Shown: positions 1-13,414 of the stretch, piece by piece
How the letters are laid out: each line of letters begins with the position of its first letter
Numbering within the stretch: the stretch's first letter is position 1
Assembly (NCBI RefSeq): GCF_014905175.1
Contig: NC_057788.1
Coordinates: 7,936,001-8,000,000, forward strand
Length of the DNA: 64,000 bases
DNA from: Aphidius gifuensis
Lineage: Eukaryota > Arthropoda > Insecta > Hymenoptera > Braconidae
Direction of reading: 5' to 3'
Notes under the pieces: model-generated
What the model was told of the DNA's origin: nothing
The model's database searches: none
Seen by the model: the letters and a program-made list of their open reading frames with translations, nothing else
Program-made: the position numbers and the translations under genes

Positions 1-1048
1 AGAGAGGATTGAAGAAAAAAAAAGATGAAATTTTAAATTTTGCAAATGACAATTTGTCAAAGCATTAACGTTTAAATATCGTAATTAATTTTTAATGTTG
101 GGGATTATTTTTTAAATAATTTTCAGAATAACATAAACACCTATTTCAATTCGAAGAATATTTTAATGACGCATTTTTTTTTTTGTGTATCATATCCGCG
201 TATGAAATCGTGTTATTAAAATATCGAAATGGAAATATAATGATACCTCAACATTATAATTTCATTTTAAAAATTTAAAACCCGTGTAATCTGTATATAA
301 TTCAACGTACTATTAAAAATAAATTATATCGTTTCTCAATAATAATAATACATACCTTTACAATTTTATTTATTTATAAATAAAAAAAAAAAAAAATAAG
401 GTTAACACTGACAATAAATTTTTAAAGACTATTTTATGATACTAGTTACAAAAATAAAAAAAATTCCACGTAACTTAAACTTTAAAACAAATAAAGTTTT
501 TGGACTTTAAGACACTATTTTGCATTGTATATATTTTATAAAAGTGTATCATTATTATTATTTGTCCACAAGTTAAAAAAGTAGCAAGCCACTGGTAAGA
601 TTATTTTAAAACATTGCTAGAGTTTTGATATTTATTTAAAGACTCCAGAAGAAATATTTACAGACAAAAAAATAAAAATAAATAAATAATTTTTATGAAT
701 TAAAGTATTTACAATAATAAACGTATCAAGTAAATAAATTTTCAAATGAATAAATAATAATAACTAAAAGATAAAAAAGAATAAAAAAATTTTATTAAAA
801 AATTCATCATCTAAATATAATTAAATGAAAAATTTTGAAAAAAATTAAATTTATAAGAATAAAATTTTGTAAATTATATGTAAAGTTGAAAACACACAAG
901 TGATGTACATTGTATAAAATAATGAATTATTAAAACAATGATGATGTGAAACAACTTACAATTTTACGCCACTAAAAGCATGGCTGATCTAATAGGAAAG
1001 TGGAAAATAGAAAGATGCATTGTCCTGAACGTGTCGACAGAGAAATAA

Positions 1049-1276
1049 AAAGATATAATTTTTTACTTTTTATTTTTAGCTTGGGGTCCTTCTCTTGTCC
1101 ACCATTCCACAACAACCCCTTTAGATATATCTACAACACCACTACCTCATGTATCGCGTTTAATAACCATTGAAATTTCCGCTTTATACCCACAAAGTAG
1201 TCCTTTTGTTATCGCTCAACGTGACTCTCATGTTGCATCCATTGTATCTAATGCAAAAGTGTTAGCAACACCATGA
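1049..1276 (+). other. Unrecognised open frame with a possible acceptor site; candidate terminal exon or fossil
   Basis: A frame open from a TAA at 1046 to a TGA at 1274 has no ATG but has unusually protein-like composition for this window. From position 1082 it reads WGPSLVHHSTTTPLDIS, then PLPHVSRLITIEISALYPQS, and ends SNAKVLATP (64 residues). A T-rich stretch ending in TTTTTAG (AG at 1078-1079) just before it could serve as a 3' splice site. I do not recognise the protein. The minus strand of the same block is also partly protein-like but is broken by three TGA codons. It could be a terminal exon of a nested plus-strand gene, a transposon fragment or chance. Confidence 0.2.
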
Positions 1277-2077
1277 ATTTGAGACATGGTTAACAAGACC
1301 ACCAAATGATTTATCTAGCGTTATATCCACTGTAAATTTTTCATCCATTAAATATGTTCAACATTGTATCAGAAAATCATAGCGCAATCATTATCAATTT
1401 CAAAAAGCACACAATTTTTATAAAAAGCTTTTTTTTTTTCTCTTATCAATTTATTTTTTATTCATTTTTTTTTTATCGACTGAATTTTTATTTTTTTTTT
1501 TTGTTTGTTTGTGTTCTTACAAGTGTCCAAGTTGAACGAAATGGCAAAATGTTAGAAACATTTGTGAACTTTGATACGAATTTTCTGTTGGAACGCGCGA
1601 GAATGAATTCGTGCGAACTTTGTTGTTCTGCCACTTTTCCAACTCTTCCATTCTCTCGACCTTCTAGCTATTTCCTTTTTTTTTTTATTATTTTTTTTTC
1701 CCTCTATTATTATTATTGTTATTTTTTTATTTATTTTTATTGTCAATGTTTTTTAACAAATTCCAATGTCTCCAAAGGGTCACTGTAGAATTGTCTACAT
1801 TGAATTTTACTATTTCTCAAAAGAATTTGACTTTGTGCAGAGATTCAATGAAATATTTAATAAAAGAAAATTAAAAAAAAGTTGAAATATATATTGACAC
1901 TAGTGTCAAAGAAGAAATAAAGACATAAAATGTATAAAACTATTTTTTTTTTTAATTATATAATATATGTTAATGTATATGAAGTTTAAAGTTTAAATTA
2001 TTATTGTTGGTCGTTGATATATAATCATATTTATGTATCAAGCTTTATTATTCTTGTGTAATTTTCAATTGTCTGTC

Positions 2078-2101
2078 CAACAACTAACAAGTTAGTTGTT
2101 G
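2078..2101. repeat. Short perfect inverted repeat
   Basis: CAACAACTAAC is followed after two bases by its exact reverse complement, an 11-bp arm on each side. It could form a small cruciform or a hairpin. It has no link to any gene boundary. Confidence 0.6.
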
Positions 2102-3380
2102 AAGGTGAGAGAATGAATGACTGGATGAATAAATAAGTATAACATATAGTAGAAAATTTGTATAATAGTTAGATAGGATATAAAGTTGATGTATAGAAAG
2201 ATCTAACAAATAAATTCACACCACTGCTTCGTGATTTTACCCAAAATCATCAAAAGGAATTAGGACAACAAGGGTCCTTATTAACTTCCGGTTATATTAA
2301 AGTCTTGTTCTGAATGTATTTTACTGTTGTCATGCTTGAATCAAGTAAATTCACTGCTGGATTTTCAACACTCCAATACAGCCTTTAACGATATCAAAAA
2401 CTATATATACACAATGTCATCTAGAATTAATTAATTCACAGTGAATCACTGTATAATTAAATAATTTCAATTTTAGATTAATTTCATTAATTGGGATTCA
2501 TAAATAATTGATATTCATGTGCTTTTTTTTGTCAACGAAAATTGAAATAAAAAGATAAATTTAAAAACAATAAAATTGAATGCCATTGCTTTGTTTTTTT
2601 TTGGTTAAAAAAGAAGGAAAATATATACAAATGTTGTTGCAAAATTCAAAACAATTTTTTTCAATACTATTGAAATTGAATTTTAAATCAAATCAAAAAC
2701 GTGTCCAGTCACAAAACGTCGTCGTATAACAGACTATAACTTTTCAACTACATGAAATATGTTTGTGCAGTATATAAAAGTGTTGAGAGAAATTTTTTTA
2801 TAAATTTAGATTAATATAAAAATCTTTTGCATTAATAATTAAAAAAAAAAATTTAATTAAGCATACTCTATTAAATAATATGATTTTAATTTTAAATTTA
2901 TACAATATTGTAAATTCATATCATAAAGCTGATTAACATGAAATTATTTCTTTATTTATATTTTGCTATGTATATCTACGTGTCTAAGTTGTTACAAATT
3001 CTATCATAAACCTGTTTATACATGACGAAACTAATATTATTATTTACTTGAAACAATAGAATAGCGACAACCAAGTTTGAACAATTTAACAATACACTTA
3101 TTACATATTTGTATGTTGATGAATTTTCATGTTAATTATTTTAAAGTGTGAATATTTACTCAGTATATATATTTATGCAAAATTTATATAGTGTTATAAT
3201 AATAATAAAATTGATTAAAAGATTTAAAATTTACGGTTAAAAAAAATGTAAAAAGCTTTATCTTTTGCAAAATTATTATGTAAAGTGTTGTTGATGATGT
3301 TTTGAATGAACTTAATATTTTAATATGTTTTAAAATTTATTCATTGTTAGTATATGTAATGTAAATCGTCAAAAGCCAGT

Positions 3381-3584
3381 TTGAATTATTATCCGGATAG
3401 TGGTGAAAGTGCAATTTCCGCAAAAGTTGAAATTGTTACGGTCGAACGATCGAATGGTCAGTCAACCAAGTTACGAACAAGGGATCATGACTTTGTACAG
3501 AATAGAAACTGGTGTCAGTTTGGAAGAGAGGTGTGGTCGTTGTTTTACCTCAAACAGTATCCGGCAGACTTAACAAGGTTTTAG
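3381..3584 (+). other. Less AT-rich block with a short open frame, unrecognised
   Basis: About 200 bp are visibly richer in G and C than the flanks. They carry a plus-strand frame without an ATG start (starts at TTG), containing SGESAISAKVEIVTVERSNG and ending in LTRF before a TAG. No splice signals frame it convincingly and I recognise no family. It may be a conserved noncoding element, a transposon remnant or an unrecognised exon. Confidence 0.15.
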
Positions 3585-4249
3585 AATTGATGATCACATA
3601 TCATCTAGACTGACAGTGTGACGAAAAGAAATTGACTTGTCATTACATCAAAATTTACAAGATAATAAAAAAGAAAAACTTTTATTTTTATTATTATTTT
3701 TTCAGTGTATTATTTAAAAAAAATAATGATAATTTTTATTTAAAAAAATGTACTTTATGCTTTTAATTATAATGAAGTTTATTATTCTCATGAATCATAC
3801 TAAAAAATCATGAATTTACCAGAATAATGTGCAAGACAAAAAAAAAAAAAAGTAATAAAATTGCAATTTTTATTTATACTTTGTTTCTTCCTTTTTTTTT
3901 TATCTTTTACAGCCAATTTTGTTCTACTGTTTTGTTTTGAAGTGCTTTTTTTTTATTTTGTTCATTTTTAATTTTTTTTTTTTTTTGTTTATTTTTTATG
4001 TGAGATACTAGCTTCGTGTGCTCTGCACGTTTCAGACAAAACACGACTTTCGACTTTCTGGTAAATCTGTAGGAAGGCTATTTTTCTGACTTGACTGTCT
4101 AGATCAGCCATTTTGTTTCAAACATATAAATCTCCTTTATAGTTGATCCTTACATTGAAATGATGAGCAATTTTTTTTTTTTTTAAATACTATATTTGCT
4201 ATACTTATGCCGAATATTAAAATTTTATTAAGCTTTATTTTTTTATAAT

Positions 4250-4410
4250 GTGTTTGTGCGTTTGTGGTGCCGACAACCCTTATGTCAAAAATGTCAAACG
4301 TTCTGACTTGTATCCCTTGAGGCTCGTATAGAATTCTTGTGCCGTCTGCACGTGATTTTCCAAGCCAACATTTCCCACAGGGAAAACGCAATGCAGGGAT
4401 AAACTTTCAA
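4250..4410. other. Less AT-rich intronic patch
   Basis: Short block with clustered CpG-containing words amid AT-rich DNA. The minus strand is open here (FPCGKCWLGKSRADG and onward) but runs into low-complexity lysine codons. It shows no splice signals or family match. Confidence 0.15.
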
Positions 4411-5676
4411 CGACTCTCATTAATAAAACTCAATTATATGTTCCTGAGATGAATTTAACCTGGCATATTAATAATCATTTTACCAATGGAGTCGACTAGA
4501 TTATACATACACCATATGATAAATGAAATAAATAAATTAAAATTTTTTTTAAAAAATACAAAAGAATTTTCATATGAGCAGTGGCAATAATAATAAATTA
4601 TTATTTCTCGCTTTTTTTTGAGGGTAAAAAAAAAAAACAAAAAACACATACATTGAAGCAGAAAAAAGTGATAAAATTTATAGCATGACAGAGTGTAATT
4701 ATGTTTGTGTTCGTTTATTGTATCATACGAGGGGTAGTGAAATACCGAGAATGATAACAACCTAGTTAGCCTTATGTATTATTATACATATAAACTGATT
4801 CGATTATAATGATAACAATTCACGTGTTTGCACATGATATTGAATTGAATACACTGAATTTTACACCCAAATAGTTTCATTTATATTGATGCATATGTAT
4901 GTTAAATTACTCTGTCATGATTAAATGAATAATGTACAACAAATTGCCACTATTAGTTAAAGTTTGAAAAACACTTTGTGTGATATGAAAAAAAAATTTA
5001 CATATGTATATAATAATAATGGATAATAGCCTTGAATTTACTTGAATAAAAAAATAATGTATATGTGTATACAGTCGCATATTTATAAAAAAAATAAATC
5101 TAGAGTATGTATCAGTATTATACATCAAGATTATTTCTTGTCATTGTTGTTTACTCATTTTGAAATCTTTGGTCCTATCTCTCGATTTCAGGTATATTCA
5201 AAGATGTGCAGTGGCACGAACAACTTCTCCATCTTGTGTTCATGATAAAATTTTACCCTCTCTTATACTTATGTTGACTTAAAAAATATATAACTATGTA
5301 AACGTACGCAAGACAAGTTACTGAGACGATGAAATGCCAAGTTTGAAATAAAAAAAAAAAAAAATATGAAAAAGGACATTTTTAAAATGAACGTTGATAC
5401 AAGTCTAAGATAAAGCACGTCTTTGATTGCTTTTCTTATTTTTTTTTTATGTTTTAACACTTTTTAAAATTAATGCGGGGTCAACTCAACTGAATTTTTT
5501 CGCCAATTTTTATGATATTTTTTTAAATAAAATAAAAAATTGAAATAAAAAATTCTTCATTGCTTATTTTTTTTTTTATCTATCATTAAAATTAAAATTA
5601 TAATTATCAAGTGCTGATATTTTCAAAGTTTATTTTATTGTAAGCTTCAGATTATAATGCCAAAAAATAAAATTTG

Positions 5677-5682
5677 ACTTAC
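5677..5682 (-). other. 5' splice site (donor) of the syntrophin exon
   Basis: Minus-strand sequence CCTG|GTAAGTC. All six intronic bases match the GTAAGT consensus. The exon ends one base into a codon (phase 1). Confidence 0.85.
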
Positions 5683-5871
5683 CAGGATCAGAAGACGGAT
5701 GAGCTCTAGTGAGTCGACAAAGTTGAAGTGGAAGATAACGGGTATCTGCTCTAGGTGGTGACTTTGGTGGTGGTGGTGTTGCACTTAAAAAACCTCTCTG
5801 AAGTTCCCATCCAACTTCTTGGATTATTGAAGCTTTTCTGAAGTACGGCGTTACTTCTCTCAAATATTTTA
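5683..5871 (-). CDS. Syn1: Internal exon of an alpha/beta-type syntrophin (Syn1-like)
   Basis: Syntrophins are cytoplasmic adaptors that bind dystrophin through their C-terminal SU region and bring channels and signalling proteins to the membrane through a PDZ domain set inside a split PH domain. On the minus strand this exon reads (V)KYLREVTPYFRKASI, then EVGWELQRGF, a linker with four prolines in a row (TPPPPKSPPR), then RADTRYLPLQLCRLTR and SSDP(E). I recognise this as the strand leaving the PDZ domain followed by the start of PH1b. The exon is 189 bp. It starts after a T-rich acceptor ending in CAG and stops at the donor GTAAGT. Both boundaries are phase 1: the first codon takes one G from the previous exon, and the last base G begins the next codon. 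No stop interrupts it. The PDZ, PH1a, PH2 and SU parts were not found in the window. The family call is firm. The Syn1 name, rather than another alpha/beta paralogue, is from memory of insect proteins. Confidence 0.9.
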
Positions 5872-5885
5872 CTGAAAAAAAAAAA
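5872..5885 (-). other. 3' splice site (acceptor) and T tract of the syntrophin exon
   Basis: On the minus strand a run of T is followed by CAG|TAAAATATTTG. The exon begins at the T. The TA supplies codon positions 2 and 3 of a valine whose G comes from the upstream exon. Confidence 0.85.
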
Positions 5886-8800
5886 AATAACAAAAATTAT
5901 CATAAATGATACATATATAGATATGAAAAATCAACTAAAGTTTTAATACATTTCTTAATCTTTAAATTATCATTATAACAATCCATCAAAATTTTAATAT
6001 CATCATCTTAAAGTCGACTTTCACTTTTGAAGCTTTTGTCAATTTATAGTCAAGTTTTATGATTGAACTTGCCATTTAAAGTAAATGGTTTATTTTAAAA
6101 CGACATCAAGTATGACATAAAAAAAATTTCAAATGCAGGTCGTGTATTAAGTATCAAACAATAACGAGATTATAACAACGCCTACAAATAATATACAGTG
6201 TCATTTATTTGAAAACATTACACAAACACAAGTCAACTACTAATACTTGCCTACACAGTAATATAATTATTTGATGTTCAATTATTTCATTAAAATAATT
6301 ACTATCAATTAAACAAGTTTTACTTTTAATGTATTTGAAAATTGAATAGCTTTTTCGAAAAGTGCTTTTAACATATTCTAAATATAGCTTATATATATAT
6401 TTGTATGAAAATTTTGAATGTAATTTCACAGTATTATTTGTATTTTTACTTGAAAATAATTATGGTACTGCCTACTGCTTTGTCAGAAATTTTGACAAAG
6501 AAGTCTCTTGGGTAGTTAAAGCAGAGACGTGCAAGTTTCAGGAAGATAAGCTGATAAGCTTTTATGACCAAAATTATTTATTTCCTTGTATAACGATAGG
6601 GTTTATGATTAAAAATAAAAATATAATGATATTATATATGTTGTAAGTGTAATACAATGTCCGTTAAATTTTAAAGTACTTGCTGATGTTTTTGTACAGG
6701 TATAATTAGAATTAAAATTTGATCTGGAATATATATTTCAATAAAAAACCAGGGACCATATTTAAATCGAAAAATATATTGACGATTTCTTTTTTTTAAA
6801 AAAGCTCGAGTCAATGAAAAAAAAAGAAGAATTATAAACACTTGCTGGAGTTCACCAACACGTTGATATTAATTTGAAATTAAACTTGGAATATACTTAA
6901 TTTTAAACATGATATTATGATAAAATTAAAATAATAAAATATTCATGTGTATGTGCAATACACAAACACCATATAAATATGTATAGAGAGAAATATGTTT
7001 GCAAAAAGTTTACGGTCATTGCATTGCGTGTAATTAGCTATGGATTCAATGATGTTATCAAATATAGGTATCAATCTACTTTACTGGTATTAATATACTT
7101 TGCCTACCGGCCACAACTATAAATTCAAATTATATCACGCTTTCCGAAGCATGATATACACATGCATTATAATGACATTGATTTTTTCAAATTTATTATT
7201 TTAATTTTTCAAAATGGTAATCAGTAATTACTCTCTATTTTAATGTAAATTTCATTTCAATATATATTCTTCTTTGTATGGCTATTATGCGCATGTGAAT
7301 ATCAAATAAATATTTGAACAATTTATATATATATTTACTAAAATTTCATGTAATATTTCCTTAAAACTGTTTTTTATTATTCCAAATTAAATTTGCATTG
7401 AATGACTGTATAAAAAATTATAGGCTTGAAATATCTCAGTATTAAATCTAGCGAAAATATTTTCAATATTACTAAAATAATATTATTATATAATTATGAA
7501 TAATTTGTTAAATTACTTGCAAAATTGATTAAAAAATAATTTAAAAAATTTTCTAAATATTAAATATTTTGTAGTACCAAAAAAAAAAAAAAAAACTTTT
7601 AGTAAAAAAAAAAAGCATTCGATCGTCACGTAATACATCTAAATTGAAAAACGTTGGTAAATTGCAAATTTCAATAATTTTAGAATTGAGCCAGTTGAAT
7701 AAAACCACACTTCAGGGTGTACCATCGTTCAGTATTCATCTTCTCTTTCCCTTTATCGACAATTTGTCGATTCGATCAGTGCAAGTGATAACGAAATTTT
7801 CAATGTCAGATAATCCAAATGATCATGCAAAATGAATTTCATGTTGTATACATATATTTCAACGTTTGTATGTATTAAATTTTTATGCTGTAAATGTTAA
7901 CGCAGCTGATGTACACAATGATTCAATCTGTATATATATAAATTATATATTATCGATATATGTGGATATTTTAAAATTTTATATCAATCTATTTATATAT
8001 CCGTATCAATATAGATGTGGCAAATATACGAATGGTAATAGGTTTTAACATCGACAACCATATAATTTGTCGATTTTAACTCCAAATGAATTACTTGGAA
8101 AAATGCCAACAATTTAACAATTAATATAAAAGTTACGAGGATTAAATTCACTTGATACAGATTAAATTGAAATGTATAAAAAAAAATTTTTATAACAAAA
8201 ATATAATAACACAATTTTTTTATTATGATTTATTTATTTTTTTTTATTATTTTTTATATAGACAAATAAAAAAAAAAAGTTAATGATCACGTAGTTAATT
8301 AGTGAGTTGAGGAAATAATTAAATAAATTTATATTTAAAAAATAAATATAACAATTATTTAAGCAACAATACTGTACTTATAAAATACCAACAAAATAAT
8401 AATTTGAAACACGATGAGTATATTTGTTTTTGGATTGTGTATTTTCATTTTTAATAATACTCTATAGAGTATGTTTGTTTGAGTTGCATGGTACATGCAA
8501 TGCGATGGCATTTTCGTGTCCATTGAGTACCACAATCCGCATAATGCCGCACTGAAATGACACGTAAATTAAAAAAAAAAAAAAAAGGAAAGATGCTGAC
8601 AGTGTACAAATAAAAAAAAAAAAACAAGACAACAAACCAAATAGAAAAATAATATTGTGCAATTTTTTTAGACCTACTTGATAGCATATAATAAATTTAT
8701 AATAAAAATTCCAAGATAAGTATAAACGTGTATCTGTCAATTGAAGATTTTGGCAAATTGAATTTCCATGTTAAAAAGATTTTAAGAATTTTTTTTTGTA

Positions 8801-8929
8801 TTATTTTTGTGTCTGTTTTGAAATAGTAGCTCGTTGGCTGTGCTTTGAATACACAGTTGGTTTAAGTGCACATATAGATATATACAATTTTGAATAAGCA
8901 AGAAAACCAAACAGAGGATTATTTGAATT

Positions 8930-9625
8930 TAAGAGGGTGAGATTTTCATGTGGCTGAGAGAGCACAGTACTGAAGGTTGTAGGATTAGTGGATAACCACG
9001 ATGATGTTACGAGAAGTGGCTGAAGAGTATTGGAATCTTGGTTTACTCACCACATCCACTCAAAAAGATATATACGTTTTCGTTTGTATTATATAGAAAA
9101 TTGACCTCTACTTCACCTTTATATATATACGAAACGAGCTTGAAGGCCAAAGCATTTAATCGAAAACGGCGACGGTCTTATCGCTACACAATGGCATCAA
9201 CGCCCAGTTCAAACTTTGACTGATATAGGAAAATAAAAATAAAATAAAAGAAAGAGATGGAAAATTAAAAGGCAATCGAAAATCCCCTGCCTACAATTCC
9301 CATGTTTTTTTAACCTTTTTTTTTTTTTTATTTTTTATATATATTTGTTCTCTTCTTTCAATAAGTCTTTCATCTTTAACTTGGAACTTTCCACTTAGAT
9401 CATCTCATTCCTCGCTTAGATTCTTCATTTCTCCTTGACGTTGCATCCGTTGTTCATTCTATTCTGCCTCATTCTCAGCTCTCGAGAGAAATTACCGGCG
9501 ATTACCACCACGATTCCATCCACAATTGGATTTCGAATGCTTTGGAAGCCAACATTTTGTGGCCCCAATCGAGCAATTTCTTGCTTTTGGTATAATACAA
9601 CTAATAGTGCGGAAATAATCGATTA
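8930..9625. other. Less AT-rich intronic block
   Basis: About 700 bp have more mixed base composition and contain two short plus-strand frames, one with LKAKAFNRKRRRSYRYTMAS (ending 9223) and one with PTFCGPNRAISCFWY (ending 9626). On the minus strand there is a GTG|GTGAGT donor-like site near 9045 and a TATATAAAG word near 9120. I recognise no protein and cannot connect exons. It could be an enhancer, an alternative first exon or an old insertion. Confidence 0.15.
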
Positions 9626-11239
9626 AAATATGAATTCATTTTTGTATTTTCATCATTATTTTTTTTCTCTTTTTTAATGATTCAATTTGTAGAGTATATT
9701 TTATATATAATTACTGAATAATATAACTGATTGTTATATCATTTATCAGTTATACAAAATAACAATACAGTTTTGCTTAAAATTAAATTGCAAATTTTCA
9801 AAATAACAATGCCAATATTTTATTTAAAATAAATAAATTGAAAACAACAAAATAATAATCAAAACCACATAAATATTTATTCAAAAAATTGAGTGTTTAA
9901 TTTATTTGAAAATTAAAGTTCTCTTTGAGGTTAAACAAATGGTAAAACAAAATGTGCAGATTTTAATTTGTTTTTTTTTTTTTCATTTAATTTTTTACGG
10001 ACATGTAGATTGTTAGTTTGTACAAACAAATTTTATATTTCCATGAAAATGGTATGAAGTGGTGTTTGCCAAGAATCATTGAACGATAAAAATAAGTATT
10101 GATTTTAAGTAAAAAAAAAAATTGTTTGCTGAATTATAAATTATTTTAGATCAATTGTAGATTTGTTAATAATTCATTGAGGAATAAAATCTTTGAAGAG
10201 TTTCAAAATTAAGTTTTAAATTTGATTTAATAAAAAATTGTACTGTATATGAAAAAAAATATATATATAAAAGATACTCTGAAATGAATCGTCACGTAGT
10301 TTCACGTATCGACAAAAATATAGTTTTTATATATAAAAAATAATTCAAAAAAAAAAAAGCTATATCGGCTATCTGGGAATTAATAACGTTGAACAATTCT
10401 CGCCGATTCATATCAGAGGACCAATCATTATTTTTAATAAATATTTTTATTATTTCAGCTTGTCTGTTTTCTCAGAATCATCACTATGCACATAATTAAA
10501 TTTTTATTATGAACGTTGTGTTTTTTTTGTTTGTACATAAGGCAGTATTTCCGAGTTGTTGATGAATGGTATAATAAAAGTAGTTTATCAAATAGAACAT
10601 GAAGATAATTTTGTGACAGACAGACTAAATTGAATTGGTTATATACAAGTGTATCATATATCCATGGATTTGATAAAACACATATGTTGAATGAAAGAAA
10701 AAAAATGAAAATCTCTCCTATATAGATGTTCACAGTCATTTGACATGAAAAGTCACACTATATGTGTATATTATTATATTTATATGTATTATGTACGTTG
10801 GTAATCCTTTTTACGAATGAGAGAGATTTTATAGAAATGAATAAAATGAAAATGTGCATGAGATGCAACTGAAGAGGATCGTTGTGGCATAGGAAGTGGA
10901 GTGAGAATAATATTGGAATATCTATTACTTGAAACGTGCTGAGAATTTTAAAGATTCGATGAGCTGGACGTTTATATTCGAAGCAGCACTATACATTTTG
11001 ACGTTGCTGTTTTTTTTTTCTTCTGTATACGCGTGTATATATATATATTCCCAATCAAATAATAGAAAATGATGCACATAATATTTCTCTTTCTATCAAC
11101 GTATATTTCATTTATACAGTAAAATTTTCAATACTATATAATATCTTTACAAATTTTCTATTGATGATCTACACTGAATGATAGATAAAATATTTGCATA
11201 TATAAATACAATAATTGTAAATGAATATATATTGAAACG

Positions 11240-11440
11240 ATATACTCAGCTACTATGATCCCTTCGACATTATCTACGTCACAAGAGAGACGAAACCAGA
11301 AGGTTTATTACCAATCTGCCCGCGGGTCACGCACAATTAATTTCTCTCTCGGGAATGAATGTTGAACTTTGTCTGTATCAACCAACGTAAATGTGTGTAT
11401 ATATATGCGCGTGCTCCGTTTGTCATGTGTGCTTCTATAT
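11240..11440. other. Less AT-rich intronic patch
   Basis: Contains CpG-bearing words such as CCCGCGGGTCACGC and TATGCGCGTGCTCCG within AT-rich flanks. No coding frame or splice signal was seen. Possible regulatory element. Confidence 0.15.
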
Positions 11441-13332
11441 CGATTACGATTTTAACGATACCCACTACGCTTTTCCATGAATATTTATGACCAACAATTT
11501 GTTTCTAAATTGCATCTTCTATGTCATGAAAAAATAAAAAATAAAAATATATATAAAAAAGAATAAATAAAAAGAAAAATAAAATGGATATATATTTTTT
11601 TTTTATCTTTTTTTAAAATTATTATATTGTTATTATTATTTTTCTTTTTCAATTATAATTATAATTTTTTTTTTATTCATTTTTTTATATTATTTAGAAT
11701 GAATTATAGTCGCATGTCATTCAGTGTGAAATTTCAATGGGATTGAGTGTGATGTGAGTGAAGCATTGAAATAGTCCAATTTGCACCCTTGTGTTTCTCC
11801 CTTAGTCTTGTGCTTCAATGAATTTTGCCTTTTGTAAAGAGCCGAGGGAACAGAAATGGTAGCTGAGGATTGACGAATGGTATCGCAGCTGAATACACAC
11901 CTCTCTCTCAATGGAATGACGTATTTTTATTCCCTTCAATGTCAGGCAAAATTTTATGTCAATGAAATATTGCTTGATTATACTATTTAGTTATATGTCA
12001 GTAAAACAAAAGAATATGGTTTTTCTTTTTTTTTTTTTATTACACTTCATTTACCAAAAAACAATTTCATTTTCTTCTGATATTTTTGTACAAAAAAATT
12101 ATTAATAAATTGAATTTTTCCGAGTGAAAATTCTTTTATGATTGTTAGCTCTCTCTTTTTCTCTCACTAGATATTCATTGTAAATTATTTCATTTCCTGA
12201 TAGCTAAAAAAAAAAAACTAGTTACAATCAGTCAAAACAGACTCACTGTTTCTCTGTTGTTGTAATATTTTTTTCATGAAAATATAAATATTAAAATTTA
12301 TAGACATATAAAACCACTCTGAATAACTTTTTAGTATATTGAAGTTATAATTTATTTATATAATTTAAAATTTTTGAATTTTCACGTTTGTAAAAGTTAA
12401 AAAAAAAAAAAAAAACCAACTACCATATGGTTGAAAAAAAAAAAGTCACAGGGATGAAGAATTTAGTAGAGTGCTTTTACATTTATTATTATTGAATCAT
12501 TTTTGTATCTGATAGAAGATATTTGTATGAAAATATTTGCTATGTTTTTATGACTACATGAATATAAGATTGTATATACATATAGATGTAACATGAGCCA
12601 GTGGTAAAGTTGCAATTCGCTTGGGGCAAAAAGGTGGACATGCAAGAACAGACAATTCTCAGAATTATGATCACTAGTATAAAACATCATAGTAAATGAT
12701 GCAGGTATACGTGACCAGTGAGTAAACTTATATACTTTCAACCATTCATATAAATATTCTTGAAGCAAATCGTTTGCTACGTTCTACCATCAATGGATTA
12801 TTGCAACTTGGTATATATTTAATTAATCCTTTGGACTAAAATATCTTGCAAAAACACTTTTAGTTCATTGGGAATGTATGATATAATTAAATAATTAAAT
12901 ATTAATTAATTATAATCAATAAAACAATTTGATTAAAAATAATATTTATTATTTAAATATGCATTATTAAATAACTCAGCTTCGTCTGAGAAACGTGCGA
13001 CATAAGTTAGTTATCATGCCTCTTTTATCAGAGGCTAATAAAATTAAGAAATCTAATTTATACAAATTAATTAAGTCAATTTGTAGTTTTAAATTTTTAT
13101 TAGATATAAAAATAAATAATTATTATTATGTTTAATGAATTTTAATTTTATTCACGATGAGAACATCAAAATAATTGATGACAAAATTGATATAACTTTT
13201 AGAGAGATAAGTCAGTCGATTGACTTATTCATTTCTTTATCAATTATCAGAATTTTAAAAAGATTTAAATAATTTAATTGATGCTCTTTTTAATGTTTGA
13301 AAATACATAAAAAATGAATGTCTGACTGAATA

Positions 13333-13414
13333 TTGACTTAAACTACTTGTGCTGTGATAGAAAATAAAAATACTAATGAAAAAAAATTTATACTGCGCAA
13401 GTAGTACAAGTCAA
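13333..13414. ncRNA. Imperfect hairpin of precursor-microRNA size (candidate only)
   Basis: The left arm starts at 13333 (TTGACTTAAACTACTTGTGC) and the right arm ends at 13414 (GCGCAAGTAGTACAAGTCAA). They pair over about 24 positions with two adjacent mismatches, one further mismatch and two G-U pairs when read as plus-strand RNA. The unpaired centre is about 34 nt, long for an animal pre-miRNA, and the arms match no conserved insect microRNA I remember. It may equally be a fossil inverted repeat. Confidence 0.2.

Larger units (their letters stand above)
1..5682 (-). other. Downstream intron of the syntrophin gene (partial)
   Basis: This is everything 3' of the syntrophin exon in gene orientation. 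It is AT-rich with many homopolymer runs. I searched by eye on the minus strand for the expected next exon (phase 1, completing PH1b, beginning with the residues after DPE) and did not find it, so this intron probably exceeds 5.7 kb. It contains an unrecognised plus-strand ORF (1049-1276), a short perfect inverted repeat (2078-2101) and two less AT-rich patches (about 3380-3600 and 4250-4410). The rest is A/T-rich sequence with nothing recognisable. Confidence 0.6.

Noticed and set aside
1080..1276. Nuclear copy of mitochondrial DNA (TGA read as Trp on the minus strand)
   Set aside because: With TGA as Trp the minus strand opens, but the residues match no mitochondrial protein I know and are too rich in R and K codons for insect mtDNA.
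1354..1788. Plus-strand 144-codon frame, F/Y/S-rich, looking like membrane segments
   Set aside because: Most of it is translated poly(T) and TAT repeats. The hydrophobic look is a composition artefact and there is no domain, good start context or partner exon.
6680..6720. Plus-strand TTTTTGTACAG|GTATAA as a recursive site
   Set aside because: Poor donor half and wrong strand for the syntrophin gene. Composites this weak are expected by chance.
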